A stretch of DNA of 64,000 nt from Apis mellifera (taxonomy: Eukaryota > Arthropoda > Insecta > Hymenoptera > Apidae), in NCBI RefSeq assembly GCF_003254395.2, contig NC_037643.1, positions 6,282,963 to 6,346,962 of the forward strand. Reading direction: 5' to 3'. The position numbers and the translations under genes were made by a program. This document shows, piece by piece, positions 10,921-24,169 of this stretch. Positions within the stretch are counted from its first letter, which is position 1; each line of letters opens with the position of its first letter. The notes under the pieces were generated by a model. That model had not been told where the DNA came from, did not search any database, and was given only the letters and a program-made list of their open reading frames with translations.

Positions 10921-11050
10921 TATAATTTGATAGGAGGTAATTTGTTGGAGTAATTTTTGCAACAATAGGAATGATGAGATATGAATTAAACAATCCAAAT
11001 TTTTTATCCATTTTGTCGATTTTGTAACAAGAGAATATAATTTAAAAATA
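10905..11050 (+). repeat. Right boundary of the satellite with ancestral-type motif copies
   Basis: The sixteenth unit breaks off after TTTTGTATTAGGAGAA and continues TATAATTTGATAGGAGGT to 10938. This matches the reverse complement of the left inverted-repeat arm at 4421-4455 almost exactly, and differs from the satellite's own version (CATGATACGAGAGGAGGT). A further decayed copy, TCGATTTTGTAACAAGAGAA, occurs at 11016-11043. The array is therefore flanked on both sides by a related, non-amplified form of the motif. Confidence 0.7.
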
Positions 11051-12000
11051 ACTTCTACTTATTTTGTCAAATTTTAATCTTTTTTTTACTTTTTTACCAA
11101 TTTTTTGCAAAGCTACTTAAATCACATCATAGTTATGTTTTCAATTTTCCGTAAGGATTTTTCATTAACAAGGAAGATCAATTTTCTTGACTCATTAATC
11201 GTGCACATTACTATCGTATTCTCTGCGATACTTCTCTTCCTCTTAACGAGAAACTGCTTAAATTCTACCCTCCACTCCTCCAACCAGATGGCACAGAGGA
11301 TAAAACTCGACCAATATGCAAATCGAATGTTAAGCAACGATCCCTCTCCAAGTTAATTTTCCTTTTTCGAGGTGTATACATCGAGGTTTGCCGATTAAAA
11401 CCGTGAGGAGGCCACTTGTCGATGCGAAAAGTGCATCGGCACGAAACGTGCGGATGCGTACGAATGCAAGGGGAATCAACCCTTCTCGAGAAGGAAGGTA
11501 GTGGTAGAGTAGGGATGCAAGGAGGCCGATGTATCCTCGATGGAGAACGTGGACCACTTAGCAGACTGGCTATGGGCCAGCTGCAATCCTTGCACAGCGA
11601 ACTGCGAGCTTCCTGCATTTTAAACGCACCTCGCCGACTCCGCCATTAATAGATTATGGAGGACGTTATTCGTCTCTTCACTCCGCTGCTGACTCGTGTT
11701 TTGTTCCAACCCGTGCGATTCGAAGTATTGGGAAAAGATTTGTCCAGATTCCTTGTTATTCCTTATTATAATTAAAAATAGAATATTTTTCAAGGGAGTT
11801 GTCGGAATAGGGATTAGGTTAGGTTGGAATAAAGGTTAGGTCAGGTTAAAAATTAATGAAACAACGTGGTAATATATAAAAACGATTTATTGATATATAT
11901 ATTTTTTTACAATAAAATATACAATAATTTTACATAAATATATAACAATATTCTTAATCTTCGATACAAACTTTTATTATAAAGTTACATATATTTGTCT
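11051..12000. other. Non-coding flank of the satellite array
   Basis: No gene recognised. Overlapping open frames on both strands at 11105-11649 (up to 117 codons) have no domain-like features. A degenerate GGTTAGGT-type patch lies at about 11812-11850. The segment ends in TA-rich DNA (11880-12000). Confidence 0.5.
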
Positions 12001-12500
12001 TATATATATTACAATCCTTGTAATCCAATTTTTCGCTTCTCGAACTTCTCCATGGCGCTCTATGGTTTATTTATGCACTCGTAGCCCCGTGTAGGTGGAG
12101 GATATAGTTAATGCAATATTAAAGGGCGGGTATAACGTGGCCGTTATTCGCATCGAGAGGAGCGGTTAGTTTTTCCCACTTCCAAGGGCCCTATAAATTT
12201 TCGATGAACGGCCTCGCAACACATGCTTAATGTCCGTTAAAAAAAATGACATACCGCCTCACCTGTTGCGCACCGGAATAGGAACCGTCCACCATTTTAC
12301 TTAATCCTACGGCTAAAGAGCTCGGGGGAAGGTCTTCGTGTTCGGGAACGCGGCCCATTTAATAATATTCCACGGCAATCTGCGGCGCAATGTATCACGG
12401 GCTTTGTCCTTCGCGATCTGATTAGCGGGATAAACGTCTCCCTTATGTTCCTGCTGGTTCTAGGTGGCGCAGTTTATCATGGTGGTGCTGCGATAAAAGA
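12001..12500. other. CpG-rich, higher-complexity non-coding island
   Basis: About 500 bp of balanced-composition sequence with many CpGs (for example AACGTGGCCG, GCGGCGCAAT), between two AT-rich stretches. It has no long open frame with coding character. This texture is common in insect intergenic regulatory DNA. Whether it is conserved cannot be judged from one sequence. Confidence 0.3.
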
Positions 12501-15483
12501 AAAGAGGATAAAAAAGATAATTTGGTGATATTTTTTCTTTTTTTCATTTTAATTTCAATTAAAAGGAGGAATTGGGAGGAATTGGAGAGAGAGGGATTAT
12601 GTTGTTGTGAAGGGATGGGGAGGAAGGAAGGTGGAATTTTATTGCTGCTTTTAAGAGGTCACTGTTTCAAAAGCATCCTTATCATGATAAATTTAATCAT
12701 GATACGCGATACAATATCCGCGTTAGTATCGTTAGTTAATTGATAGTGTTATTCCAATTTTCCTGTCGTGTATCAACAATTGTATTTGTACTATTATATT
12801 AATCGAATGTTACTCATGCTTGTATAAATTATACTCGTTCATTAGTGTAATAGCCCAAATTTCCATCCATGAGAAAATTAATCGCCGTATTCGTAAAGCG
12901 ATTATATTATGGCATTATTAATCACATTGTCATTGTCAAGGAAGCTCGCGTATCTTTTCACAATATTTAAAACCTTATTAAATATCATCTTATTTATGGT
13001 ATATTCTTCTCCAGTTCTCCATGACTTATAAAAAGTATAAGAAAAATCTTTTTTGCGAGAATAAATTAAAATCCAATTAATTATTAATTACCATCTAGAA
13101 GAAAGCTTGGATGAAAAAGGGAGAAAATGAGAAATAACTCGCAGAATATATTCTTCTGTTAAAAAAAAAAGTCCAAAACGTGAAAAAAATGAAGAGATCG
13201 AATCACATTCGAGATCCAATCTACTCGATCTACGATGCAGTGATTCTGATTCGTCGCGTGAGCAGCTTTTATTAAAACAGACGTTAAAGAGGCGAATCTT
13301 CCCGTTGAATAAACTTAAGCCGCGCCTATTACGTGACAATCGTGCACCACCTGGTCCCAATCGGACCGAGCTTCACCGATCCCTCCGCTCGTTTTTTCAG
13401 CTCGAGACGAAGGATAGAAAAGGAAAAAAGAGGGAAGGGAAGGGAAAGAAAGGGAAGGGAAGGGAAGGGAAAAGAGCGAGGAAGCCTGCTTCATCGCGGT
13501 TCCGCGTTTTCCCTTCCATCATCCTCTTTTCCATCCTGCTTTCCTTTGAGTCAACACGCGCCACGAGATCCCCTCCCCTCCCCCTTCAATCAGCCTCTTC
13601 CATATTTATGCCCCGGATGGCATTCCTCGCGGAAAATTTTCCTCCCGTAGTTCAAAACGGACTACATTATCATAATCTGTCGGATGGCACACCGACACCG
13701 CCTCGAGGACTCGGTGGCTTTAACGTAATTATTAATCAGAATCCAAGATGATGACGCTGCGGGGAGTAACGCACTTCCTTCTATCTCCGCCGATAATTTC
13801 ATGGTTTCGATTGCAATTCGTATTTCGCAATATTTAGTTCCTGTATGTTTTATGTGTATCTCTTTTTTTTTTTTATGAAAGAGATAATTAGATTAAATGT
13901 TAGTTTGTTTAGTCTACTTACTTTAAAATCAAGTTTTTCGGAGAATACGTTAGTTGAATTGATTCGGATCTGATCTTTTTTCTTCTTAATCGTGAATATT
14001 TATACATACAGCTTCACGATTCCTAGGACGAGGAAAAGTTTGATCAGGTAAAATGTTTAACTTGAACTTGTAAGTTTGGATAACTCGGCCAAATAATGGT
14101 AAGTCTCACTGGAAGAATCGGGCAATCTTCAATCTTTACGATGCTCGAGTAGAATAAATTTTGGTTAAGTAGATACTCGAGTGGAAAGGAATTGTTCAAC
14201 GATTTTTTTTATAAAATTTTCGGTGGGAAAATTCGTTCGTTCAATTTACGATTTTATGAAAAATTTCACCGGGCCAGTTATAAAATTTTATCTCCCTTAT
14301 CTCCCGCGCGCGCAGACTTTTCACAGTTTTCCTCGCCTCCTGGCCTCCGCCACAACCACTTTTGCACACCGGCCGCGCTTTCTTTCGTATCTCGTAGCCA
14401 CGTTCCTTCTGCTTACATTCCGCAAAAACTTTTCAGAATGCAATTACGCCGTCCATCCTCTAACGCTCTTATCGGACAACATATTTCCCCAAAACAAAGG
14501 GAATTCTTTCGTATTACAAAGTTCCGGAGTTTTGCATAGCGGTGGCAAGCAAATAGAAAAACCCGCAAACGGGATGCGAAAATCAGAATTGAAAATGAAA
14601 CGATCGAAATATACGAGAATTTAACACCCAGAATAATCTGATCTTGCAAACATTCTTTCACAAATTTCTTTCAATTCTCCAAAAAAAAAAAGACGAATAA
14701 AAATTTTCTTTCCCTAAAAATTCTTCCTTCTTCGACTCGATTCTTCGAACAAATTGTATCCTATAAAAACAGATAAAAATAAAGAAGTGAACGATTTATA
14801 TGTACTTGAAAAACAAAAAAACAAAAAAATCCATAAATAGAGGGTAGATGAGACGACTTATTATCGGATATACGAGACGTTTACCCGTGTAGCTAACATG
14901 GTAAGGCGAAGGGGGCACGAGATTACGCTGGTTGAGCTAATAAACGCGACCACGTCGTCCGATGCCTTTCGCGTCTCCCCCCCTCTTTCATTGTTATTAT
15001 CTTAATACGATAGTGTAAGGACTAAAGCACCGTCTGACCTGCTCTCAGTTTAACGAGATTAGCATAATACCGCGAAGCCCTTCTCAGAAGTCTGGGGGGG
15101 CCCCTCGAACTCTGTCTCTCCCTCCCCCGCCAATCGCCACCCTTCCTCCACCACCGCCGTGGTGAAGTTTCCACCGTGACTCCGCCACTCCAGAAGGGTT
15201 GCGCGCACAACGTTTCTGTTTCACCTGGTGCTCGTTGAAGTTGCAGCGACGCGGATAGACGGATGGATGGGCGGCGGTCGGGCTTCATCGCGGCAAAAGA
15301 TATTCGCGGGGCGGCTAGAGGAGAGAGGGGGCACGAACTGACATTAAACACTCCGCCCGTTTTTACACAGACGAGAGAGAGAGAGAGAGGGAAAGACTAC
15401 CGGTTAAACCGGTGCTCGGTATTTAATTGCAGTTCTCAACTGTCGCTGCCAAGTTTACGCCCTCGAGCTAGACGTGGATTGGA
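12501..15483. other. Non-coding stretch with purine and pyrimidine tracts
   Basis: No gene recognised. The 148-codon frame at 13305-13751 runs through a GGGAA microsatellite (13431-13473), and the 147-codon frame at 14181-14624 has no recognisable motif. At 15020-15360 the sequence is GC- and CpG-rich, then passes into a GA tract (15373-15389). Confidence 0.5.
13431..13473. repeat. (GGGAA)n microsatellite
   Basis: Imperfect pentanucleotide purine repeat, AGGGA/AGGGAA units. Confidence 0.85.
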
Positions 15484-15517
15484 GGTTAGGTTAGGTTAGG
15501 TTAGGTTAGGTTAGGTT
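15484..15517 (+). repeat. Interstitial telomere-type repeat (GGTTA)n
   Basis: Six full GGTTA units plus GGTT, without interruption. TTAGG is the canonical telomere repeat of most insects, including bees. A short internal run like this is a common dispersed motif in Hymenoptera and does not by itself indicate a chromosome end. A degenerate relative lies at 11812-11850. Confidence 0.9.
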
Positions 15518-16380
15518 CTTTTCTTTTTGCGGATCCGTACAGTAGAGTTAAAATCGAGGATCTTGTTATTGATGTTCGTACAATCATTTTCACGTTGCTT
15601 GTTGTATTTTACGTGGGTGGAGTGTCGTTCGAGTATATTCAGTTTTGGAAATAAAGAAACGATTACAATATTATTTATCTTTTGATTGAATTGATTGAGT
15701 TTATATTAAATGCTTCGAAATTATTAAATTTTTGTTAGCTATATTAAACTAGAATCGGAATCTTTTATTTTCGTCGTTTCAAATTTTGCAAAAATAGCTT
15801 CCAACCAAAGGAAAATTCGGTTACTTTTCAGTACAGATACAGGTATCAGAGGTAATTAAATTTGACCAGGTATATCTGATATATAGGAGACGAGTTCGAT
15901 TACCATTTAGGAAGTGCACACGCGACCCAATTTGGGTTACCTTCGTCACGTGTCATCTTAATTCCCTCTGATCTATTCTAATCCTTCCAGAGATGCTACT
16001 GCTTGGATCGTATCGATCTGCTTAATCTCGAAAAACACGATACGGTTTCCTAGAAATCGAATCGAATCTCTGTCTTCGATCAACGGGGAAGGAAAGATTA
16101 GATTATCGCGAATTTCAATAAAATACGATCTCGAATTTTAATAAAAGTAGTAAGAGACAAGGAAAGAGAAAGGGGAAAAAATTAAATCAAAGGACGATCG
16201 ACAAACAATTAGAGACTCGAACTAAATTTATCGTCGAGCTTGAGAACGAAATTGAAAGGAAGTTTAATCATCGAAAGTGCATATCATTACAAGATCCGTT
16301 AATTCCATTAATCCGAATAGATAGAGCATGATGGGAGGAAGGAGGGGAGGAGGAATGCTCGTTTGAAGTCGTTACATCAA
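15518..16380. other. Non-coding stretch
   Basis: No gene or notable repeat seen. The DNA is AT-rich with scattered CpG words, and there is a TCGA-rich purine stretch around 16000-16300. Confidence 0.5.
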
Positions 16381-16620
16381 CCGATTCTGGACGGAAGCAT
16401 CGACTGGCATGGTGGTCCCTGGACAAGCGTATTTAAGCGGATACGCGGAAATAATGCATGGAAACAGTGCGCGAGGCAGAAATTCTGTGGAGCCTGGTCA
16501 TGAAATATATTCTCCGAGTGGCAGACCATTCCATTGTCTAAATTATTCATGGTTTGTGGGACACTTTCCTGAAATTAGCATGCCCGCCCCATAATGTTAA
16601 TGAATTTTTCAAAATAAGGG
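16381..16620. promoter_or_regulatory. Candidate cis-regulatory element
   Basis: A compact, high-complexity segment with GGCATGGTGGTCCCTGGACA, CAATTAGC-like and TAAT-containing words, and GCATGCCCGCCCC before TTAATGAAT. It is neither simple sequence nor AT-rich filler. It contains a 61-codon open frame with no family resemblance. The regulatory reading is inference from texture only. Confidence 0.2.
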
Positions 16621-19600
16621 AGGGAGAAAGAGCGGAATGGAACTAATTTCGGGAGGGAGGAGGGATGGTCACATCACGCAGGCGCGGGTAATTATAACAT
16701 CCCCATGGCGCCACCATGGGGAGGAGGGAAGAGTTATGGATATAAACTTTACGAGATTTCTTCTTAAGATTAACTCGAACTTTTCATCAGGGACCTGACG
16801 TTTCCGTATTGGTCGGTTAATAATTAACCGGGCTATTGTTCCAGAGTATTTCGTTCGGGGATAATAAAGAGGATCCCTCCCTCCCCATTTTACGACTTTC
16901 ACGGCAGCGGGGGAGATAGTAAGGTAGCGTCGTTGATTAAAAGGTGTAAAAATGTATGTGTACACATCCCTCCCTCGCAAAGAAGCGATGAAAGTTTGAT
17001 TATCAAAAATTACGATTTTACTTAGGATAAAGGATATAAAAAAAAAAAAGGGGGGGGGAGAATAAAACGAAGAGAGATTTCAATGTGTAAATACGAATGG
17101 AACGAAACGAGCAAAAAATCTCGCCTCGAATTTTTCAGATTTAATAACTGGCAAATACACGTATAATTTCCGAGGCGAAATTAATTTTTCAGTCGCCGTA
17201 AGTACTTTTTTAAAATATCTATAATATGATTCAATATATAAAAAAAATATATATATATTTCAAAAGAAGCAAAAAAGAGAATATTCGAATTTAGTATTCG
17301 AAATACTAAATGTCATCTGTTCACCACCACTATCGATTCAAGAGACCACCAACTTTCCCCCTCAAATATATCACTCGCAATTACGAAACAACTTGTTAAC
17401 CCTTATAAATTCCATAATCCAATTAACGTCTTTGAGAGTCTCGGCACAAAGGCTCTTTTCACGGCGGCGGCCGCACAATTAGAACTCGTGCGCGTTAACG
17501 AAAAGGATGCACGGGGCCATTCATCAACGAGCGGGATCCACGTTGAACGGGATTTCTGGGATAACGCGTGGAAGCCTCGCGAAATAAAGGAGGGAGGAGG
17601 GCAGAGGTGAAATTTTCATCGTCGACTTAGAGGGAACCACCACCGGCTTACGACCTTCCTTCCCCCCTGAAACTTTTAGCGGCCGTGAACAAGTTGCACG
17701 GTATTATCTTCCCCACCCTGAAAAACCCGCTTCTTACACGTCCGCCGTAATCTAACGCCGTAATAATTGATCGCCGTCGGAGGATAATCGAGGTGAGTTG
17801 AACAAAAGCGACGCGGATTCCCCCGTCGGGGAATCTTGGCCACGGTAAAAAAACCATGTAACACGGGTGAATCTCGTTCGTCGAGGGGAGGAAGGGGGTA
17901 AATGGGACGGCAATTTGTTCTCCAACGTTCTAGTCATTAACCTAACCGAGAGCAAGAGCAACCTTTCTTCGTTCGTCCACGGTATTAATAATTTTGTCGG
18001 ATTTGGAACGAACAAAGTGTCGTTTCGATCCGTGTGATTTGATTATCGATTTCGTGTGGTATCTCTTTTATTGTACTTGTCAATTATACTATTCTCTCTC
18101 CCTTTTTTTCTTGTAAATTCTTTCTGCATTAATAATTTATAACTATAGTGTATTTACATCATTTTTGCGAAGACACGAACATGAGATACATTTATTAATT
18201 GGTGAACGTATGTAATTGTACGTAATTGCTTTATTCACGAAGGTGAAAATCTCTGTCATTTGTTTTTCGTTGAACAATAACCAACCCACCACCAGAGGGC
18301 TCTTCGAGATCTTGCAATGCGCGTGCTGAAAATTGCATCGGCTTAATTACGGCCCGTTTTCCAAAATGTATCCCAGACTCGCGGCCAACAGAAGGAAAAG
18401 GGGAGAGTCTCGAAAGTTTCGAGCCCACTTGTAATGTATGTAAACTGCCGCCGCGCAGTTTGTTAACTTAATGGTGGGACGGCGACAACTTGCAACGATT
18501 TAACCCACTATTAGTCTGTTTACGAGAAACCAGCCCTGTAATTCCAAAAATCCGAAAAATCCCTCTCCCCGTTTTTCTCTCTCTTCCTTTCTTCTCTTCT
18601 TTTTCTATCTTTTCAGAATCATCCTCGAAGTCCTGGTGATTAAGGGATACGCCTCCGGGATACGCGCATTCGAAGAGGAAGCGAATAATAAATGCGAGCA
18701 AATGAAAGGCGACCGAGGGTGAAAAGGAGAAAAGAAAGAAGACGAGAAACGCTGTTAATTACTGTTCACGTTCGCTCTTCCCTCTTCCTCTAATCCCGGG
18801 CAAATTCCCTATTTACGAATTTTTGCCCTCGAATCAGTAACGCGTTTTCTTCTTATTTATCTCTTCTTCGAATAATTTTCCCAATTAACCTGCCTCGGTG
18901 CTCGAACGGAGGGGGAGGAGACAGGGAAAGAAGAGGATGTTTTTCCGAGTTGAGGAGGGTAGGATGATGATTTTATTCGTTTCTTTTCTTTTTTCTCTCT
19001 CTCCTTCTTCTTTTTCTTTTTTTTTTTTCTATTAAGGGCGCCGTACTAATCTAAATCGTCCCTCGTTCTCGAGAGCGAGATTAAATTTCCGGGGTTAATC
19101 GTCTCGACGGACTCTTAATTCGTCGCCTTGATTCGTCGTTCGTCCAGAACGCGTTTCCAAGAAGATCTTGGCGGCGAATCTCTCTTCCCCTCCTTGTTTA
19201 GTAACGAGCGAGCGAACTAGGACGTAAATAATTGTGTAAAAGTCGCGAGAGAGGGACTTGGATCCGTCGACCGGATCGTTTAGCAGGGATCTCTGGGAGG
19301 AAAACAGAAGGATCGGTTATATCGTTTCGAGAGAATCTGAACAGGAGGAGGAGGAGGCGATAATATTGGCGAAAGTAGCAAGATTTATGATTTTGTTCGT
19401 CGTTTCGACATTTTCACGATCTTCTTTCCCGATTTTCATCGAACGATTTCGATCATCGGCCGTAATAATAATAATAATTTCCAATTATTTTCATCGATTG
19501 TGCATCATCGATCGTGCGCGACCAACTCTTTTAGAAAACGTTTAGTTCGAAGGGAATTGAAGAGAGAATGAAATTAATGGTTGTGTTGAACTATTGAGGT

Positions 19601-20489
19601 TGAAATATCGAGGAAGTGGATTGGATTGATCGGGAAATTTCTGTCTTTTCTCTCGAAAGAAAGAAATCAATCGAAGAAATCTTTATCTATCTCTTGGTTC
19701 TCGTTCTTTTCCTGTTAATTAAACAAGATACAAAATTCCTGGAATAAAAATACATTTCAATATATATATAATCGCTATAATAATTAAAAATAATATCCTT
19801 TTCATATAAATTCCAGTTATATCATTCTCATCGACCAAAAAAAAAATTTATATTCCAACAATGTTACAATGTCTGCAATGTAACATTTCTAATTTCAATC
19901 TGATTAAAAATTTGTATTATAAATATATTATTGTATTATATATATAATAATCGAGCATTTTCCATTTTGTCGCAATAAATACTCGCATAAAATTCTTCTC
20001 TGTGGAAAGGAGAAGGAAAAAGGAATTTTTCACGAGACGAGTCGACTTCGTACGATTCGCCATCTCTTTCCACGAGGTGCTCGTCCTCCCCCTCGAGGAA
20101 AAATTTCATTCAACGTCCTCGAATAACATGTTTCCTCCCATTCGTCCCTCCTCTTTCATTCTACAGGCGTACAATACAACCAAGAAGATAGACACTTCGC
20201 GAGCACACACTCACACAGGGAACTCACCGTGGAAATTTACTGATTTTTCGAACGGTCGAAAAATCTTTTGAGCCCCATTTCGATATCCCATTTCCCTCCC
20301 CTCGCACGAGAAATTTAACGCATCATTTCACGTACGAGCATCGCTGTGAATAAAGATTGTGCCAAGGGAAAGAATATTCCCCTCTCTTTGACAGTGACAG
20401 TCGATTTAAGGATTTGCCTTGTGGACGCAGACGCGCAAGGGGAGAAGAAACTTATCGAAGAAGAAACAGATACTCTCGAGAGGAGGGAA
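16621..20489. other. Non-coding stretch
   Basis: No gene recognised. It contains a G-rich run near 17050, TA runs near 17250, and CT- and GA-rich tracts around 18560-19030. The open frames are 60-100 codons, on both strands and overlapping, as expected by chance in CpG-bearing DNA. Confidence 0.5.
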
Positions 20490-20531
20490 AAAGGAAAGAG
20501 AAAGAGAAAGAGAAAGAGAGAGAGAGAGAAC
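20490..20531. repeat. (AAAGAG)n / (AG)n purine tract
   Basis: Simple purine repeat. It accounts for the long basic K/R/E-rich open frames at 20346-20786, which are therefore not called as genes. Confidence 0.85.
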
Positions 20532-23500
20532 AGAGAGTTTCTTCCCTTTCTTCCATTAGAGGGAGAGGAGGATACACTTGATTTCAAGTGCCATTCAGGA
20601 CTAACAAAAGCCGTTTCACGTAAAGTTTTCCCAAACGAGTGGGTTAAGGTCACTTTACCTGTCTTCCTCGAGTGTCTAATATCGAATGATTCTCGTGATT
20701 GCTTCGGTATTTATTACTTTGGGATATTCGTGATAAATATAGTGAACGTGGATTGTATATTATTAATTCGCAGGAAATTATATTAAGGTGAGGCAAAATT
20801 GTGACGAGAAGCATATTTAAAATTTTATTTAATAAACGAAAAATCATAAAAGAAGAATTAATTGTATTGGGAGGGAGATTAAAAAATTGTTGAAAATATA
20901 TTTGCAAATATAAATAAAAAAACGTGTTAAAAAATTGTGTAATTGGAAAAAGAAAGAAAAGAATGGAAATTAAAAGAATAAAATTATAGATATGTTACAC
21001 TGCAAGAAATAAAAATATTATATGGAATTACAAATAAAATAATATAAAATTTGTCGCATTTATTTTTATATATTCGACTTTCGAAATTAGAATTCTAAGA
21101 GAGAAATTGTTTTTACAAAATGATACAACGAGATAATTATGAAAGTATTAAATTGATTAATAAAGTAACTAAGTGCATATATTAAATACACTTTATTTTA
21201 ACTTTTATCATTCACAAACTCTCTTTGTTAAAAAGAATTATTCCTTTCGAGAAAATAATCAAAATTCGTACATAGCACCGGAGAATAAATTAAAAAAAAA
21301 AAAAGAAAGAAAAACTATTCTGAAAAAAAAGGAGCAACAATACCGTAAGCTTCGAAATTTCCTCGAGTATCTAACGGCCGACAACCCAACACTTGTATAA
21401 ACGTATATAAAACGTGCCATCATCGCGACAATAGCAGCACGCTCGAGCTTACGCGTCAACTAGAAAATCGTTTCTCGTTCAATCGTTTCTCGTTTCCCTG
21501 CTCGGTGAAAAATGTAAAAACCTTGGATGGAATGAACGAGCGGGAAGTTACTGTATATACGGCCGCTCGATATACTTCGCTTCTGCATTACCGGGTAGTT
21601 TCTGGCGAGTGTTCCACCAAGTGGCGCGACACCGACTCCCACTTTCTATTCATCAATTATTTATCCCGAAAAGGGCGGCGGCAATGTCTCTCGAGCAACG
21701 TCTGCGAACGGCCGCGCGGGCATATGACACATAGTCGAGAACGACGGGAACGAGTTCAGTTTCATCGAGTCATTTCCATCCCGTCTTCACGAAAACAACC
21801 CCCGTAACACGACCACCGACAACGTTTAACCCATTTCCTCGTTTTCTGTTCGCGAACAGCTGCCAAATCTTCGGAAAAAAAATCGAATGCAATTTTAAAT
21901 AATATTAAACGCATATTAAATAAATTGGTCAAAATCTTTTCAGATATTTCGATTGTATTAATATATATATGTGTGTGTAATTTTATGTAGATTAAGTAGA
22001 TGGACTTGTGTATTATAAGAAATGATGAAGAGAAAACATCTGGAGGAGTAAAATATTCGTATCGTTTCTCCAGTCATATCATATTTCTTCCGGACATGAT
22101 AAACACGATCTTCGATATCAAATTACTATATCAAGGATCGTATAAACGTATCTTGTATCGTTTAAACCTACAAATTTTTAAATTACTTTTAAATTTGAAA
22201 TAACATAAAGATGAAAAAATGATAAACATCTAGACTTGTAATAAGTATCGTATTATTTTTCGAATAATATCATGTTTCTCATAACAATAATAATAATTCA
22301 ATATATTCATGCTATTAAATTTCCAAATAATCAAAAACATAACTAATCGCTACTAAATCGATCCACAATCCACAAATCCTCGAATTAAAATTGAATTTGA
22401 ATAACTTTTTCTCTTTTTGAAATAGAAAAAAAAAAAAAGAAAAGAGAGAAAGAACGAAAACGATACACTGTCTAGCTGCTCAGAGAGACGAATGTGCGTA
22501 CGTTTACCCATCCAAACGATCCGCCCCAAAACGATCCGCACCCTCCGCAAGGTAGACGACACACACCCCCGTGATTTCCGGGAACGAAAGTGAAAATCGA
22601 TCGGCATCCGCCACGCGTCTGCGTGTTTATTGGCCCACTTTCCTCTTTTCTTTCCTCTTTCTTCCCGTTTCTTTCTTTTTTTTTTCTTTCCCCATCCCTT
22701 TCGGTTTTTTTTCAAACCCTCGTCGAGGATGACGTATCACGTGCCCCGGATAATCGACAAGGTGGCAACTCCAGGCGAGAACTCGAGCTCCCCTCTCCCC
22801 AAATCTTCAAATCATCCCCCGAAAAAGCGCGATTCGCTTCGAAACCCGTGATCCTCCGATTTTTTTTCGTGTAAACTCGAGCAAACTTAGAGATTTAAGC
22901 TTCGTGGATCTCTTTTCAAAAAATTTCTCGTGTTTCAGTTTTTTATCATTCGTCAAGCACAACATATGAATTCTTAATTTTGCATTATCGCTAAAATTTA
23001 AATTTCAAGTCTTTAAATTTTTGTTTTAAAAAGAAAGAGAGAGAGAAAAAAAGAAAACGTTGAAAAGTGTTACTTAATTTTTTGATCCGCAGTAACGAAG
23101 ACCGATGGCTTGGCCCGGAATCGAGTGAAACGAGGGGGGTTGGAAGAGTGTGTAAGTCGAGCTAGGCCATTCATCCTGATTAGATGCGGTCTCCCACGGG
23201 GACAGGCGAATCTCTGGGCGAACGTGCGCCGAGTTATTTGCAGACTGGTGGAAAAAAGAAGGAAAGGGTAACAACCTGTCTCCCTCTGATGCACTCTCTC
23301 TTTGCCGTGCACAAAGAGGGGGTGGGCCCCGTCCAGTTTTTCGGCAGCGATCAAACAAAATGGACAAGGTAATATTCGCTGGATTGTGCGTGTACCATGG
23401 TTCTTTCCCTTTCTTTTTTTCTTTTTTTTTTTTTCTCGTATGCGCAGTTTCGACGTCGGTCGCTTCGAGAGATCGCGAGCGTAGATTCGTCTAGATGGTC

Positions 23501-24169
23501 AAAATGGAGATGAGGGCGGGGTATCATTCGTGAGGAGGTTGGACCAATTTAACGTTGAATGTAACTGAGGTTGTTTGGACTATACACGGAGATCGTAATT
23601 GTTGTAAGTGTTATGAATGCATGGAATATACAATTGGATGAACGCTTGGATATGGATACTGGACTAATCTAAATCATTATGGTATCTTGGTAATTGGAGA
23701 TTTTGAATTCACAAAAGAGAAACCTTTCTTATGTTCTTTCTACGATATAAAAATTCATATCAACATTTTATAAGCATCGAAAACCCATTCAAACATTATA
23801 TTCGCACACCTAATGGACAAATATAGCATCAATGAGGCACGAATGAATTTAATATTTTACGAACGTTAATGTATTTTGTAAATAAAAGATCGATCGAAGT
23901 CGTTTCCCAGCCAACGAGTTGTTAAAAATTCCTCGAGCTCCAATTCTTAATAAAAAAGCAAAAGATTCGTTCGTACAAAATATCGAAGGGAAAGAAAGAA
24001 TCTTCAAGAATTTACGATTTACCGATATCAACACAGTTTCGTTTCCAGCTTCATTTGCCGTTCTCGTCTCGTCGTATGGTCAAAGCGTGCATACACAACA
24101 CATTGGCTCGCATCAATTTTCGATTCGATTCAACAAGCGAACGTATTTGCAACAAAGCCTCGGCCCATT
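20532..24169. other. Non-coding stretch
   Basis: No gene recognised. AT-rich segments (20800-21300, 21880-22420) alternate with CpG-richer ones (21400-21840, 22480-22870, 23080-23520). Poly-T/TTTC tracts occur at 22660-22710 and 23410-23435. Confidence 0.5.

Noticed and set aside
20346..20786. 146-codon basic frame as a gene
   Set aside because: It is the translation of an AAAGAG/AG purine repeat.
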